A stretch of 64,000 nucleotides of DNA from an uncultured Cetobacterium sp. (GTDB lineage: Bacteria; Fusobacteriota; Fusobacteriia; Fusobacteriales; Fusobacteriaceae). The DNA is taken from positions 62,001-126,000 of the forward strand of contig NZ_CAMTIK010000001.1 of NCBI RefSeq assembly GCF_947072685.1, read 5' to 3'. Every line of letters starts with the position of its first letter. Within the stretch, counting starts at the first letter, position 1. Below the pieces are notes generated by a model, which ran no database searches, was not told the origin of the DNA, and was given only the letters and a program-made list of their open reading frames with translations. The position numbers and the translations under genes were made by a program. Shown here in pieces: positions 16,655-24,998 of this stretch.

Positions 16655-18112
16655 TTATTTAGCGTCTGGTCTTCCGATTAAGTTTCCTTTTCCAACAGCA
16701 AATATATCGTCTACTGTCATTTGGAAGCTGATCTCTCTTCCTTCAAAAGCTGCTCTTTCCTCTAGTTTTGCTGTATGGAAAGCTTTAATATCTTCTGATA
16801 AAGGAAGATTTCCTGCATTTAGGTATCTGATCATTCCGTTGTTATCTCTAGCTGGTAACATCTTTCCAGCATTGTACTTAGATGGTGCAAATGGAATATC
16901 TAATACTCCTTGCTCAAATGCTTTAACAGTTCCTACTGCTAAATCTCCATTTCCTAACTCAAGTACTTTATCTATAATTTGCTTAACTTCTTTTTTTATC
17001 ATATCTTTTTCAAACTGAACTTCTACTGAATTTGGTAATTTTTGCCCTTTTAATAGATTTAGAACCATTTTTGTCGCTCTAATTCCCATAGCGTTAGCTT
17101 CCTTTGTAGGTACTCCAATTGCCTCATGAGGAGTTTTTACGATTACTTTTGTAGCTCCAGCTAAAGCAGCAGCAGATGCTCCGTTTGATATAACTCCAAA
17201 CGCCTTAGCTTCATCTTCTGGGAATCCTCCCATCCATTGGTGGAATACAGAAGTTAATTGCATATTTTCGTATCCGAACTCATTACAGTACTCTTCTGCT
17301 TGCTCCATCATAGATCTTACTGCAGCAACGTCTTGTACTAAGTTTCCACATTGTCCGTATCCTAAAGTGATATTTTTAACTCCTTGCTCAGCAGCTAATA
17401 AACACTCAATTATTTGAACAGCGTTTGATACTGATGGAGGAACTAATGTTCCAGTTAATGGTCCAAACGGCTCTCTATTGATAGAAACTCCTTGCTCTTC
17501 GTACCATCCAACTAATCTATCGTTATATTGCCAGTCTCTGATTGTTTGCTCAAGAGTTACTGATTTAGCATAAGGAATGTTATAAGAAATTCCTCCACCC
17601 TCGTTTGATGTGAATCCAGCTGCTAACATTATCTCAGATAATAGTCTAGCATCAGGAGTTCCGTGTCTTAATTGTAATGGTAAGTTTACAGCTTCAACAA
17701 CCTCTCTACATCCTTTAACTCCGTGGTTTACACCTGGGAATCCATTAAGTAGTGATCTTCCTGCTTTCTTAGACTCCTCTATTCCTTTTTCACAGTTCTC
17801 ATACTTATTTTGTCTTGTATAAGAATCTATTGTTGAAGGTAGTAAATCTGCTCCACCCTCTTTATCTAGGAAGTTTAATAACTCTATGTGCTGCTCAACT
17901 AAAGCAACCCCTGCTCTTGGCTGTGCCAATGTGATATTTTTAGCTTTTGCATCTATTAACTTTTTAGCAAAGTTCTTGTGATCTGGTAAAGCTTTATGGT
18001 AAGCTACTGCCTCTTCTAAATCAACATCAGCTCCTGTTGGCCACTGCTTTAATACCTCTTCTCTTACTTTAAAGAACTCCTCATCGGTCCATCTTCTAAA
18101 TTCTAAATTCAT
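16655..18112 (-). CDS. mutE: Glutamate mutase epsilon (large) subunit
   Basis: Catalytic TIM-barrel subunit of the coenzyme-B12-dependent glutamate mutase, which turns L-glutamate into L-threo-3-methylaspartate. At 485 residues it is close to the clostridial GlmE/MutE length. The protein starts [21 protein letters not shown]. It has [17 protein letters not shown] (about 61-77), [17 protein letters not shown] and [15 protein letters not shown], features of this family. It pairs with MutS, the cobalamin-binding subunit encoded two genes upstream. GGAGG precedes the ATG at 18112. The position between mutL and the ammonia-lyase gene matches the classic mut operon order. Confidence 0.96.
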   Translation of the reverse strand: MNLEFRRWTDEEFFKVREEVLKQWPTGADVDLEEAVAYHKALPDHKNFAKKLIDAKAKNITLAQPRAGVALVEQHIELLNFLDKEGGADLLPSTIDSYTRQNKYENCEKGIEESKKAGRSLLNGFPGVNHGVKGCREVVEAVNLPLQLRHGTPDARLLSEIMLAAGFTSNEGGGISYNIPYAKSVTLEQTIRDWQYNDRLVGWYEEQGVSINREPFGPLTGTLVPPSVSNAVQIIECLLAAEQGVKNITLGYGQCGNLVQDVAAVRSMMEQAEEYCNEFGYENMQLTSVFHQWMGGFPEDEAKAFGVISNGASAAALAGATKVIVKTPHEAIGVPTKEANAMGIRATKMVLNLLKGQKLPNSVEVQFEKDMIKKEVKQIIDKVLELGNGDLAVGTVKAFEQGVLDIPFAPSKYNAGKMLPARDNNGMIRYLNAGNLPLSEDIKAFHTAKLEERAAFEGREISFQMTVDDIFAVGKGNLIGRPDAK

Positions 18113-18137
18113 TGATTAGATTCCTCCTCAAAAAAAA

Positions 18138-19544
18138 CTATACTTCAATTAGATATTTTTTCATTATTTTCACTGCTAAATCGGGGTTTGATTGAGCTAA
18201 CAATCCCATAGAAGATAGGATATACGTCTTATCTACCATAAGTTTTGGATCCTTAGGCTTCAAATTTATTGGTTCTGCTGGATTAAATTTCCCAGCCTCT
18301 AAAATCCCTCTAGGATTTTCACTATGAACAATAACTCCCCCTGTTCCTATTATGTAAGGAGCGTTCAAAAGGTCTTTTCCTGTCTGATTAAACATTGTTC
18401 CCATAGGAGTATAGACACACTCTAAAACTCCGCAATGTCTTGTCATCGACAGTTCTGTTGCAACCTTTGCCATAGCTTCATCAAACAGTATCTCCTCTTT
18501 GTTTTGAGGAACCATTTTTATATGATCATGTCTATAGTTACACATCCCTTTTACATCCCACTGCTTATCTATATCATTCAAATATGCTCTTATTTTTTTT
18601 GTTCCTCCCGCTTCTAAAAGTGAAATAGCTGAATATCTCATCCCTAAATCACCCTCCACAGTTCTCTTTGCAAACGGATCTTCAAGTCCTTTTAATAATA
18701 CTCCAGCTTGAGAAGGGTCTCCCTTTCCAATAGAGTGTATGTCAGTAGTAGCACCACCGATATCAACTATTATTAAATCTCCTATTCCATCCTCATCATC
18801 TGTTCCTTCTGAAAGAACCTCTGCCGCTTTTAAAACTGCTGCTGGAGTTGGCATCAAAATTCCACTTATGAAATCTTCAGCCTTTTTCATCCCTTTAGCT
18901 TCTACAATTTTATTCATAAAAACTTTTCTTATCTCTTCACGTGCTGGTTCAACATTTAATTTATTGATCTTTGGCATCACATTTTCAGCTAAATAATAAT
19001 CTATATTTGATTCAGTGAATATCTTCTCAATCTCATCTGAAGCCGCTTTATTTCCAGCAATCACTATTGGCTTATCAATATGATGTTCAACTATCAATTT
19101 TGCATTGTGAATTATGCACTCTTTATTACCACCATCTGTTCCACCTGCTAAAAGAATTATATCTACCGCGGAGTTTTTAATCTCACGCATCTCATGAGAG
19201 TTCAACTCATAAGAATATGTTTTTATAACTCTTGCTCCAGCCCCTAATGCAGCTTTTTTTGCAGCTTCGGCAGTCAGCTCTGGGACTAATCCTATTGCAA
19301 CCATTTTCAATCCACCAGCAGCTGATGAACATGCGATTTTGTCAACAAACTCAACTTTCGAAATAGGAAGTTCTCTCTCTATTTTTTCTACAAGTTTTCT
19401 GTAAGCATTATCAAAACCTGTCATTATATCATCCTCAACCGTTGTTATATCTTTAGCAGTTGCAAGTATTCTTTCCCCTGCTACATCTATTGCCGTTAAC
19501 TTAGTATATGTACTTCCAAAGTCAATAGTTAGATAACACTTCAT
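18138..19544 (-). CDS. mutL: MutL/GlmL, glutamate mutase-associated ASKHA ATPase
   Basis: Protein of the MutL family encoded between the two glutamate mutase subunits, thought to act as a chaperone or reactivase of the B12 enzyme. It has the actin/Hsp70-like phosphate loops CYLTIDFGSTYTKLTAID (N-terminus) and DLIIVDIGGATTDIHSIG (about 260-277). I prefer ATG 19544 (468 residues) over 19553. The N-terminus then starts at the first phosphate loop and AAAGAGATG sits at a usable distance. The name is unrelated to DNA mismatch repair MutL. Position between mutS and mutE is the conserved order in glutamate-fermenting clostridia and fusobacteria. Confidence 0.93.
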   Translation of the reverse strand: MKCYLTIDFGSTYTKLTAIDVAGERILATAKDITTVEDDIMTGFDNAYRKLVEKIERELPISKVEFVDKIACSSAAGGLKMVAIGLVPELTAEAAKKAALGAGARVIKTYSYELNSHEMREIKNSAVDIILLAGGTDGGNKECIIHNAKLIVEHHIDKPIVIAGNKAASDEIEKIFTESNIDYYLAENVMPKINKLNVEPAREEIRKVFMNKIVEAKGMKKAEDFISGILMPTPAAVLKAAEVLSEGTDDEDGIGDLIIVDIGGATTDIHSIGKGDPSQAGVLLKGLEDPFAKRTVEGDLGMRYSAISLLEAGGTKKIRAYLNDIDKQWDVKGMCNYRHDHIKMVPQNKEEILFDEAMAKVATELSMTRHCGVLECVYTPMGTMFNQTGKDLLNAPYIIGTGGVIVHSENPRGILEAGKFNPAEPINLKPKDPKLMVDKTYILSSMGLLAQSNPDLAVKIMKKYLIEV

Positions 19545-19576
19545 GAAAATCATCTCTTTTCTTTGTAATTTATTAA

Positions 19577-19990
19577 TTAAATTCCTAAATCAGATTTTAA
19601 ATGCTCAGTTGTAATCTCGATTGGAGTTCCTGGTCTGTAAACTCTATTGAATCCCATAGCCTTAAATCTAGACTCTACATCTGTCCAATCTTGCTTTCCA
19701 ACAACGATATTTCCACCAACATAAAGAACGATATCTTTTAAGCCAGCTTCTTCACACTTCTCTCTCATACCTTGACAATCTAACTCTCCATGTCCATATA
19801 GAGAAGATACAATTATTGCATCAGCCTTAGTTTCAACTGCTGCATTTATAAAGTCAATTTGTGGAGATAGTACTCCAATATTAACTACTTCAAATCCATT
19901 AGTCTCTAATACATGGTGAATTATTTTGTTCCCTACTGCATGACAGTCAGATCCAATTACACCAATTACTACTTTTTTACCATTTTTCAT
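19577..19990 (-). CDS. mutS: Glutamate mutase sigma (cobalamin-binding) subunit
   Basis: B12-binding subunit of glutamate mutase. From ATG 19990 the product is 137 residues, the same as clostridial MutS/GlmS. It carries the base-off cobalamin motif D-x-H-x-x-G ([16 protein letters not shown], near residue 14), plus [21 protein letters not shown] and [13 protein letters not shown], the second cobalamin loop. The track's GTG at 20002 lies within the GAGGTG Shine-Dalgarno and is rejected. It is the first gene of a seven-gene leftward operon for glutamate to acetate and pyruvate. A plausible promoter is at 20047-20075. No cobalamin riboswitch is seen in the short leader. Confidence 0.96.
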   Translation of the reverse strand: MKNGKKVVIGVIGSDCHAVGNKIIHHVLETNGFEVVNIGVLSPQIDFINAAVETKADAIIVSSLYGHGELDCQGMREKCEEAGLKDIVLYVGGNIVVGKQDWTDVESRFKAMGFNRVYRPGTPIEITTEHLKSDLGI

Positions 19991-20046
19991 TGAAAATAAC
20001 ACCTCACTATTTTTTTTCCTATAAAAAACAAACTTTTATAATATAT

Positions 20047-20075
20047 TTTATACACTACGTTTTAAAAAAATACAA
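20047..20075 (-). promoter_or_regulatory. Candidate promoter of the mutS operon
   Basis: On the minus strand TTGTAT (20075-20070) is followed after 17 bases by TATAAA (20052-20047). mutS ATG is about 57 bp downstream. The boxes match only partly and the region is very AT-rich, so this is tentative. Confidence 0.45.
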
Positions 20076-20196
20076 TAGAAATAATAAATTTATATTGTTT
20101 GCTTTTGAATTATTTATAAAATATATTGTGAACATTCATTTCTAACAAACTTACTTTTTTCTTTTTCTACATTAATATATCGATAACAGTATTTCG

Positions 20197-20225
20197 TTGA
20201 TTTTTTTTAATTTATATGCTATAAT
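20197..20225 (+). promoter_or_regulatory. Promoter of the rimP-nusA-infB operon
   Basis: TTGATT (20197-20202) and a perfect TATAAT (20220-20225) with 17 bases between them. The expected transcript start, near 20232, gives a leader of about 77 nt that contains a hairpin. Confidence 0.72.
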
Positions 20226-20253
20226 CTACTTAGATAATTTATACTAGAGCTGA

Positions 20254-20282
20254 AAAGAGTGGGGAAATCCCACTCTTTCTTT
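20254..20282 (+). terminator. Leader hairpin before rimP, possible attenuator
   Basis: AAAGAGTGGG and CCCACTCTTT form a 10-bp perfect stem with a 5-base loop, followed by CTTT and then G. It lies inside the 5' leader, after the promoter and 27 bp before the rimP start. It resembles a weak intrinsic terminator and could set or autoregulate read-through into the nusA operon. Confidence 0.5.
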
Positions 20283-20308
20283 GTAGTTTTAATCAGGAAA
20301 GAGGTGAT

Positions 20309-20797
20309 ATGATGATAAAATTAGATAAATGGGAGATGGAACAAACTCTTTTAAATATAGAAAAAATTGTTTTCCCTGCAGTTGAAAAAAGAGGGCTTGA
20401 CCTTGTTGATTTAGAATATATACAAGAGGGTGGTTATCTTTATGTTCGTGTTTTCATTGAAAAGGAGAACGGAGATATAACTCTTGAAGACTGTGGAGGA
20501 TTAAGTAATGATATCGATGAAAAAATTGATACACTTATTCCACATAAATTTTTCTTAGAGGTTTCTTCTCCAGGGGTTGAAAGACCTTTAAAAAAAGAGA
20601 AAGATTTTATTAGGTTTATAGGTGAGACAATTAAAGTGAGTTTAAAGCATAAACTTAATGATAGTAAGAACTTCGAAGGGACTCTTGAGAATTTTCAAGA
20701 GGAAACACTATTCCTTAACATAAAAGGCGAGATTTTAGAAATCCCTTTCAAAGAGGTAAAAAAATCAAATATTGTCTTTGATTTTAGTGACATTTAA
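20309..20797 (+). CDS. rimP: Ribosome maturation factor RimP
   Basis: Small-subunit assembly factor. The 162 residues show the family landmarks GLDLVDLEYIQEGGYLYVRVFIEK (about 28-51), the acidic LEDCGGLSNDIDEKID, and FLEVSSPGVERPLKKEKDF (about 85-103). The C-terminal SH3-like domain ends near residue 160. Two adjacent ATG codons (20309 and 20312) follow GAAAGAGGTGAT; either could be used. It is the first gene of rimP-nusA-ylxR/Q-infB-rbfA, the usual order, with nusA 27 bp downstream. Confidence 0.95.
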   Translation: MMIKLDKWEMEQTLLNIEKIVFPAVEKRGLDLVDLEYIQEGGYLYVRVFIEKENGDITLEDCGGLSNDIDEKIDTLIPHKFFLEVSSPGVERPLKKEKDFIRFIGETIKVSLKHKLNDSKNFEGTLENFQEETLFLNIKGEILEIPFKEVKKSNIVFDFSDI

Positions 20798-20824
20798 TTA
20801 TTTAGTTAGGAGGAAAAACCAGTT

Positions 20825-21925
20825 ATGAGAAGTAAAGACGGAAAAGTTTTTTTAGAGGCTCTTGAGCAACTAGAAAAAGAAAAAGGAATTAATAAAGAAA
20901 GTCTTCTTGAAGCAGTTGAACAAGCTATGCTTGCTGCATATAAAAAACACTACGGTGAAGAGGAGAACGTTGAGGTTGAAATCAACAGATCTACTGGTGA
21001 AGTAAAAGTTTTTGAAATAAAAACTGTTGTTACTGCTGAAGATCTATACGATGCTGCTTTAGAGGTGTCTGTAGAGGATGCTGCTGAAGCTGGTCACAGA
21101 AGAATTAAGCTTGGAGATGTAATCAAACTTGAAGTTAACTGTGAAGAATTTAGAAGAAATGCTATCCAAAATGGTAAGCAAATCGTAATACAAAAAGTTA
21201 GAGAAGCAGAAAGACAAAATATCTTTGATAAATTCAAAGTTAAAGAGCATGACATAATGACTGGAATCATCAGAAGAATCGATGAGAAAAGAAATATCTT
21301 TATTGAGTTTGATGGTTGCGAGGCTATTCTTGCTACTGCTGAACAATCTCCAGCAGATGTTTATAGAGTTGGGGAAAGAATCAAAGTTTACATATCTGAA
21401 GTAGAAAAAACAAACAAGTTTCCTAAAATTATCATCTCTAGAAAAAATGAAGGGCTTCTAAGAAAATTATTTGAATTAGAAATTCCAGAAATCGCAGAAG
21501 GGGTTATCGAAATCAAATCTGTTGCTAGAGAAGCTGGTTCTAGAGCTAAAGTTGCCGTTTATTCATCAGATGAAAATATAGATACTGTAGGTGCATGTAT
21601 CGGACAAAAAGGATTAAGAATTAGAAACATCGTTAACGAATTGAATGGAGAGAAAATTGATATCGTAGTTTGGAAAGAGGATATTAAAGAGTTCGTATCA
21701 GCTGTTCTAAGTCCAGCTAAAGTTATCAGTGTTGAAGTTCTTGAAGAAGGAACTACTGCTAGAGTATTAGTTGAAAACTCTCAGCTATCTTTAGCTATTG
21801 GTAAAAATGGTCAAAATGCAAGACTTGCTGCTAAGTTAACAGGTATGAGAGTAGATATCAAAACTGTTGAATCTTTCAGTACTGAGGAGAACGTTGTAGT
21901 AAATGATGAGGAACACCATGGATAA
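20825..21925 (+). CDS. nusA: Transcription termination/antitermination factor NusA
   Basis: RNA polymerase-binding elongation factor affecting pausing, termination and antitermination. The 366-residue protein has the N-terminal polymerase-binding domain (1-125, with AVEQAMLAAYKKHYG), an S1 domain (about 135-200, MTGIIRRIDEKRNIFIEF), and two KH domains. The KH signatures are AGSRAKVAVYS...GACIGQKGLRIRNIVNEL and SLAIGKNGQNARLAAKLTG. It lacks the C-terminal acidic repeats of E. coli NusA, as in Firmicutes. AGGAGG precedes the ATG. Its stop overlaps the next gene by 8 bp, indicating translational coupling. Confidence 0.97.
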   Translation: MRSKDGKVFLEALEQLEKEKGINKESLLEAVEQAMLAAYKKHYGEEENVEVEINRSTGEVKVFEIKTVVTAEDLYDAALEVSVEDAAEAGHRRIKLGDVIKLEVNCEEFRRNAIQNGKQIVIQKVREAERQNIFDKFKVKEHDIMTGIIRRIDEKRNIFIEFDGCEAILATAEQSPADVYRVGERIKVYISEVEKTNKFPKIIISRKNEGLLRKLFELEIPEIAEGVIEIKSVAREAGSRAKVAVYSSDENIDTVGACIGQKGLRIRNIVNELNGEKIDIVVWKEDIKEFVSAVLSPAKVISVEVLEEGTTARVLVENSQLSLAIGKNGQNARLAAKLTGMRVDIKTVESFSTEENVVVNDEEHHG

Positions 21926-22442
21926 TCACACTCCTGAAAGAACTTGTGTGGTTTGTAGAGAAAAAAAAGACAAAGGCGATCTATTTAGAATCGCTAAAAT
22001 AAGTGAGAACAACTATTCGTTTGATGAAAAGCAAAAAATGCAATCAAGAGCAATCTATGTTTGCAAAACACATGAATGTATTAAAAGAATTTCAAAAAAT
22101 AAAAAATATAGCCTAAGAATAGAAGATTTACTTTCTATGGTAAACCTTCTTAAAAAGCAATCTAAAGATTACCTAAATATTTTAAAGGCAATGAAAAACT
22201 CTGAACACTTAGCATTCGGAATCAATATGGTTATGGATGAGATAGAACATATTCATTTTTTAATTATCGCAGAGGATATCAGCGAAAAAAATGATAAGAA
22301 ACTAATTACAAAAGCTAAGGAATTAAATATTCCTTATGCTCATTTTGGGAATAAAACACAACTTGGTGATATATTCAACAAAGATGAAGTCAACGTTATT
22401 GCTATAAAAAATAAAAAAGTGGCAAGGGGATTGGTAGATTAG
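21918..22442 (+). CDS. YlxR-YlxQ fusion: DUF448 RNA-binding domain plus L7Ae-like domain
   Basis: Two proteins that are separate and adjacent in Bacillus (ylxR, ylxQ) are one chain here. From ATG 21918 it has 174 residues. Residues 1-80 are YlxR (PERTCVVCREKKDKGDLFRIAK, then AIYVCKTHECIKRISKNKK). Residues about 90-174 resemble ribosomal protein L7Ae/YlxQ (AFGINMVMDEIEHIHFLIIAEDIS, KAKELNIPYAHFGNKTQLGDIF). The track start at 21903 is replaced because GAGGA sits 6 bp before ATG 21918. It overlaps nusA by 8 bp and is followed by infB. Role is probably in RNA or ribosome handling; precise function is not established. Confidence 0.88.
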   Translation: MDNHTPERTCVVCREKKDKGDLFRIAKISENNYSFDEKQKMQSRAIYVCKTHECIKRISKNKKYSLRIEDLLSMVNLLKKQSKDYLNILKAMKNSEHLAFGINMVMDEIEHIHFLIIAEDISEKNDKKLITKAKELNIPYAHFGNKTQLGDIFNKDEVNVIAIKNKKVARGLVD

Positions 22443-22465
22443 GCTATTTGGAGGTGTCTAGCTTT

Positions 22466-24628
22466 ATGAAAACAAGAGTACACGAATTAGCTAAAATGTA
22501 TGGTATTGGCAACAAAGAGTTTTTAGATATTTTAAACAATATTGGAATTGAGGTACACTCAAATCTTGCAGGGTTAAGTGATGAGCAGGAGAAGATAATT
22601 TCAGCTCATTTTTCCCACATCAATGAGGTTGTTTCTAACAGCGCTTATATCGAGGAGGAAACAATGAAAAATAATATCGATTTACAAGAAGCTGATGATT
22701 TTTTAGTAGAAGATCAACCAACTTCAAAGAAAAAAAAGAACAACAATAAAAATAAAACAGATAACAATACTACTGATTCAAAATCTAAGAAAAAGAAAAA
22801 GGGAAGAAGAGCAGATTTCGTTGTTAAGAAAGCTGAACAAGGACCTGAGATTATTGAAGAAGATGGAATGAAAATAATCAAGATCAGAGGGGAGATCACT
22901 CTTGGTGAATTCGCTGATAGACTTGGTATTGGAAGTTCTGAAATAATAAAAAAACTTTTCTTAAAAGGTCAAATGCTTACTATAAACAGCCCAATATCTT
23001 TTGAGTTAGCTGAAGAGTTAGCTATGGAGTATGACGCTTTAGTTGAAATGGAAGAAGAAGTAGAATTAGATTTCGGAGATAAGTTTGATTTAGAAATAAC
23101 TGATAGAGCTGAAGATTTAACTGATAGAGCTCCTGTTATAACTATCATGGGACACGTAGACCATGGTAAAACATCTTTACTTGATGCTATCAGAGCAACT
23201 ACTGTAGCTTCTGGAGAAGCTGGAGGTATCACTCAAAAGATTGGAGCCTACCAAATCACTAAACCTACAGGAAAAATCACTTTCGTAGATACTCCTGGAC
23301 ATGAGGCGTTTACTGATATGAGAGCTAGAGGAGCACAGGTTACTGATATTGCTATCCTTGTTGTTGCTGCTGATGATGGTGTAATGCCTCAAACTATAGA
23401 AGCTTTATCTCACGCTAAAGCTGCTCATGTGCCAATTATTGTTGCTATCAACAAAATTGACAAACCTGAAGCTAACTCAATGAGAATTAAACAAGAGCTT
23501 ATGGAGCACGGATTAGTTTCTGTTGAATGGGGAGGAGAGACTGAATTTGTTGAGGTTTCTGCCAAGGCTAAATTAAACCTTGATACTTTACTTGATACAA
23601 TTCTTATCACTGCTGAAATTTTAGAGCTTAAAGCCAACACTAAAAAAAGAGCTAAAGGTATCGTTTTAGAATCTAGACTAGATCCTAAAGTTGGACCTAT
23701 AGCTGACGTTCTTATCCAAGAAGGAACTTTAAAAATTGGAGAGGTTATCGTTGCTGGTGAATGTATGGGTAAAGTTAGAGCTTTAGTTAATGACTTAGGT
23801 CAAAAAGTTCAAGTTGCAACTGTTTCTCAACCAATAGAGATTATTGGATTTAATGAGGTACCTTCTGCTGGAGATACTTTCTATGTTATTCAAAATGAGC
23901 AACACGCTAAAAGAATTGTTGAAGAGATGACAAAAGAGAGAAAAATTTCTGAAGTTACTAGAAAAACTATATCTCTAGAATCACTATCTCAACAAATGGA
24001 TAGCGCTAACATAAAAGAACTTAACTTAATTTTAAGAGCTGACTCAAGAGGTTCTGTTGAAGCTTTAAGAGATTCTCTATTAAAACTTTCTACAGGTGAA
24101 GTTGCTGTTAATATTATGCAAGCTGCTTCTGGTGCTATTACAGAGAGTGACGTTAAACTTGCTGAAGCTTCAAACGCTATCATCATCGGATTTAACGTAA
24201 GACCTACTACAAACGCTTTAAAAGAAGCTGATTCTAACGGTGTTGAAATCAGAACTTCTAACATTATCTATCATATCATTGAAGATATTGAGAAAGCTCT
24301 AACTGGTATGCTAGATCCTGAATTCAAAGAGAACTACTCTGGAAGAATCGAGATCAAAAAAGTATTCAAAGTTTCAAAAGTTGGAAACATTGCTGGATGT
24401 GTTGTTGTGGATGGTAAAGTTAGAAAAGACTCTAACATCAGAATCCTTAGAAATGGAGTTATTGTTTATGAAGGTAAACTAAATACTCTAAAAAGATATA
24501 AAGATGACGCTAAAGAAGTAGTTGCTGGTCAAGAATGTGGATTGGGAATCGAAAACTTTAATGATATTAAAGAAAGCGATATCGTTGAGGCATTTGATAT
24601 AATCGAAGTTAAAAGAACTTTAAAGTAG
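22466..24628 (+). CDS. infB: Translation initiation factor IF-2
   Basis: GTPase that brings initiator tRNA to the 30S subunit. From ATG 22466 (GGAGGTG upstream) it has 720 residues. It starts with an IF2-N module ([23 protein letters not shown]), then a Lys/Asn-rich linker (about 85-125). A second IF2-N region follows, then the G domain with G1 GHVDHGKTS (about 229), DTPGHEAF and NKIDKPEA, and the C-terminal fMet-tRNA-binding domains. The TTG at 22448 in the track is part of the Shine-Dalgarno region and is rejected. It sits between ylxR-ylxQ and rbfA, the conserved place. Confidence 0.97.
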   Translation: MKTRVHELAKMYGIGNKEFLDILNNIGIEVHSNLAGLSDEQEKIISAHFSHINEVVSNSAYIEEETMKNNIDLQEADDFLVEDQPTSKKKKNNNKNKTDNNTTDSKSKKKKKGRRADFVVKKAEQGPEIIEEDGMKIIKIRGEITLGEFADRLGIGSSEIIKKLFLKGQMLTINSPISFELAEELAMEYDALVEMEEEVELDFGDKFDLEITDRAEDLTDRAPVITIMGHVDHGKTSLLDAIRATTVASGEAGGITQKIGAYQITKPTGKITFVDTPGHEAFTDMRARGAQVTDIAILVVAADDGVMPQTIEALSHAKAAHVPIIVAINKIDKPEANSMRIKQELMEHGLVSVEWGGETEFVEVSAKAKLNLDTLLDTILITAEILELKANTKKRAKGIVLESRLDPKVGPIADVLIQEGTLKIGEVIVAGECMGKVRALVNDLGQKVQVATVSQPIEIIGFNEVPSAGDTFYVIQNEQHAKRIVEEMTKERKISEVTRKTISLESLSQQMDSANIKELNLILRADSRGSVEALRDSLLKLSTGEVAVNIMQAASGAITESDVKLAEASNAIIIGFNVRPTTNALKEADSNGVEIRTSNIIYHIIEDIEKALTGMLDPEFKENYSGRIEIKKVFKVSKVGNIAGCVVVDGKVRKDSNIRILRNGVIVYEGKLNTLKRYKDDAKEVVAGQECGLGIENFNDIKESDIVEAFDIIEVKRTLK

Positions 24629-24638
24629 GTGATAAATT

Positions 24639-24995
24639 ATGAATAAGAAAAGATTAGCTGCAATTGAAAAAGAGATCAGTAGAGTTGTTTCGAAAGCTCT
24701 TTTCGAAGATATAAAAAATCCAAAATTAAAAAAAGCTATGGTTTCTATTACTAGTGTAAGAGTTACTGAGGATTTAAAATTTGCTGATTTATTTTTCAGC
24801 ATTATGCCAATAGCTGGTAAACAAATGAATAAGAATGAAGTTTTAGAAGGATTAAATGAGATCAAAGGTTTTCTAAGAAAAAGAGTATCCGAAGAACTAG
24901 CCTTAAGATATACTCCTGAAATGAGAATTAAACTTGACGATACTATAGAACACGCAATAAAAATATCTCAGTTACTTGATAACTTAAAAGGGTAA
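24639..24995 (+). CDS. rbfA: Ribosome-binding factor A
   Basis: 30S maturation factor with a KH-like fold. The 118 residues show the family pattern RLAAIEKEISRVVSKAL, MVSITSVRVTEDLKFADLFFSI (about 35-56) and RYTPEMRIKLDDTIEHAIKISQLL at the end. TAGGTG precedes the ATG. It starts 10 bp after the infB stop and ends 3 bp before recJ, so it belongs to the same operon. Confidence 0.95.
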   Translation: MNKKRLAAIEKEISRVVSKALFEDIKNPKLKKAMVSITSVRVTEDLKFADLFFSIMPIAGKQMNKNEVLEGLNEIKGFLRKRVSEELALRYTPEMRIKLDDTIEHAIKISQLLDNLKG

Positions 24996-24998
24996 TCT

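Larger units (their letters stand above)
20003..20308. other. Divergent intergenic region between mutS and rimP
   Basis: This is the only gap over 300 bp in the window. It holds a mutS promoter candidate, a strong rimP promoter, and a GC-rich hairpin in the rimP leader. The remaining AT-rich stretch (about 20080-20190) shows no RNA gene, riboswitch or ORF with a Shine-Dalgarno. Confidence 0.6.

Noticed and set aside
20003-20196. Cobalamin riboswitch before the B12-dependent glutamate mutase
   Set aside because: The leader of mutS is short and AT-rich with no B12-box-like or paired GC-rich elements. There is nothing beyond a promoter candidate.
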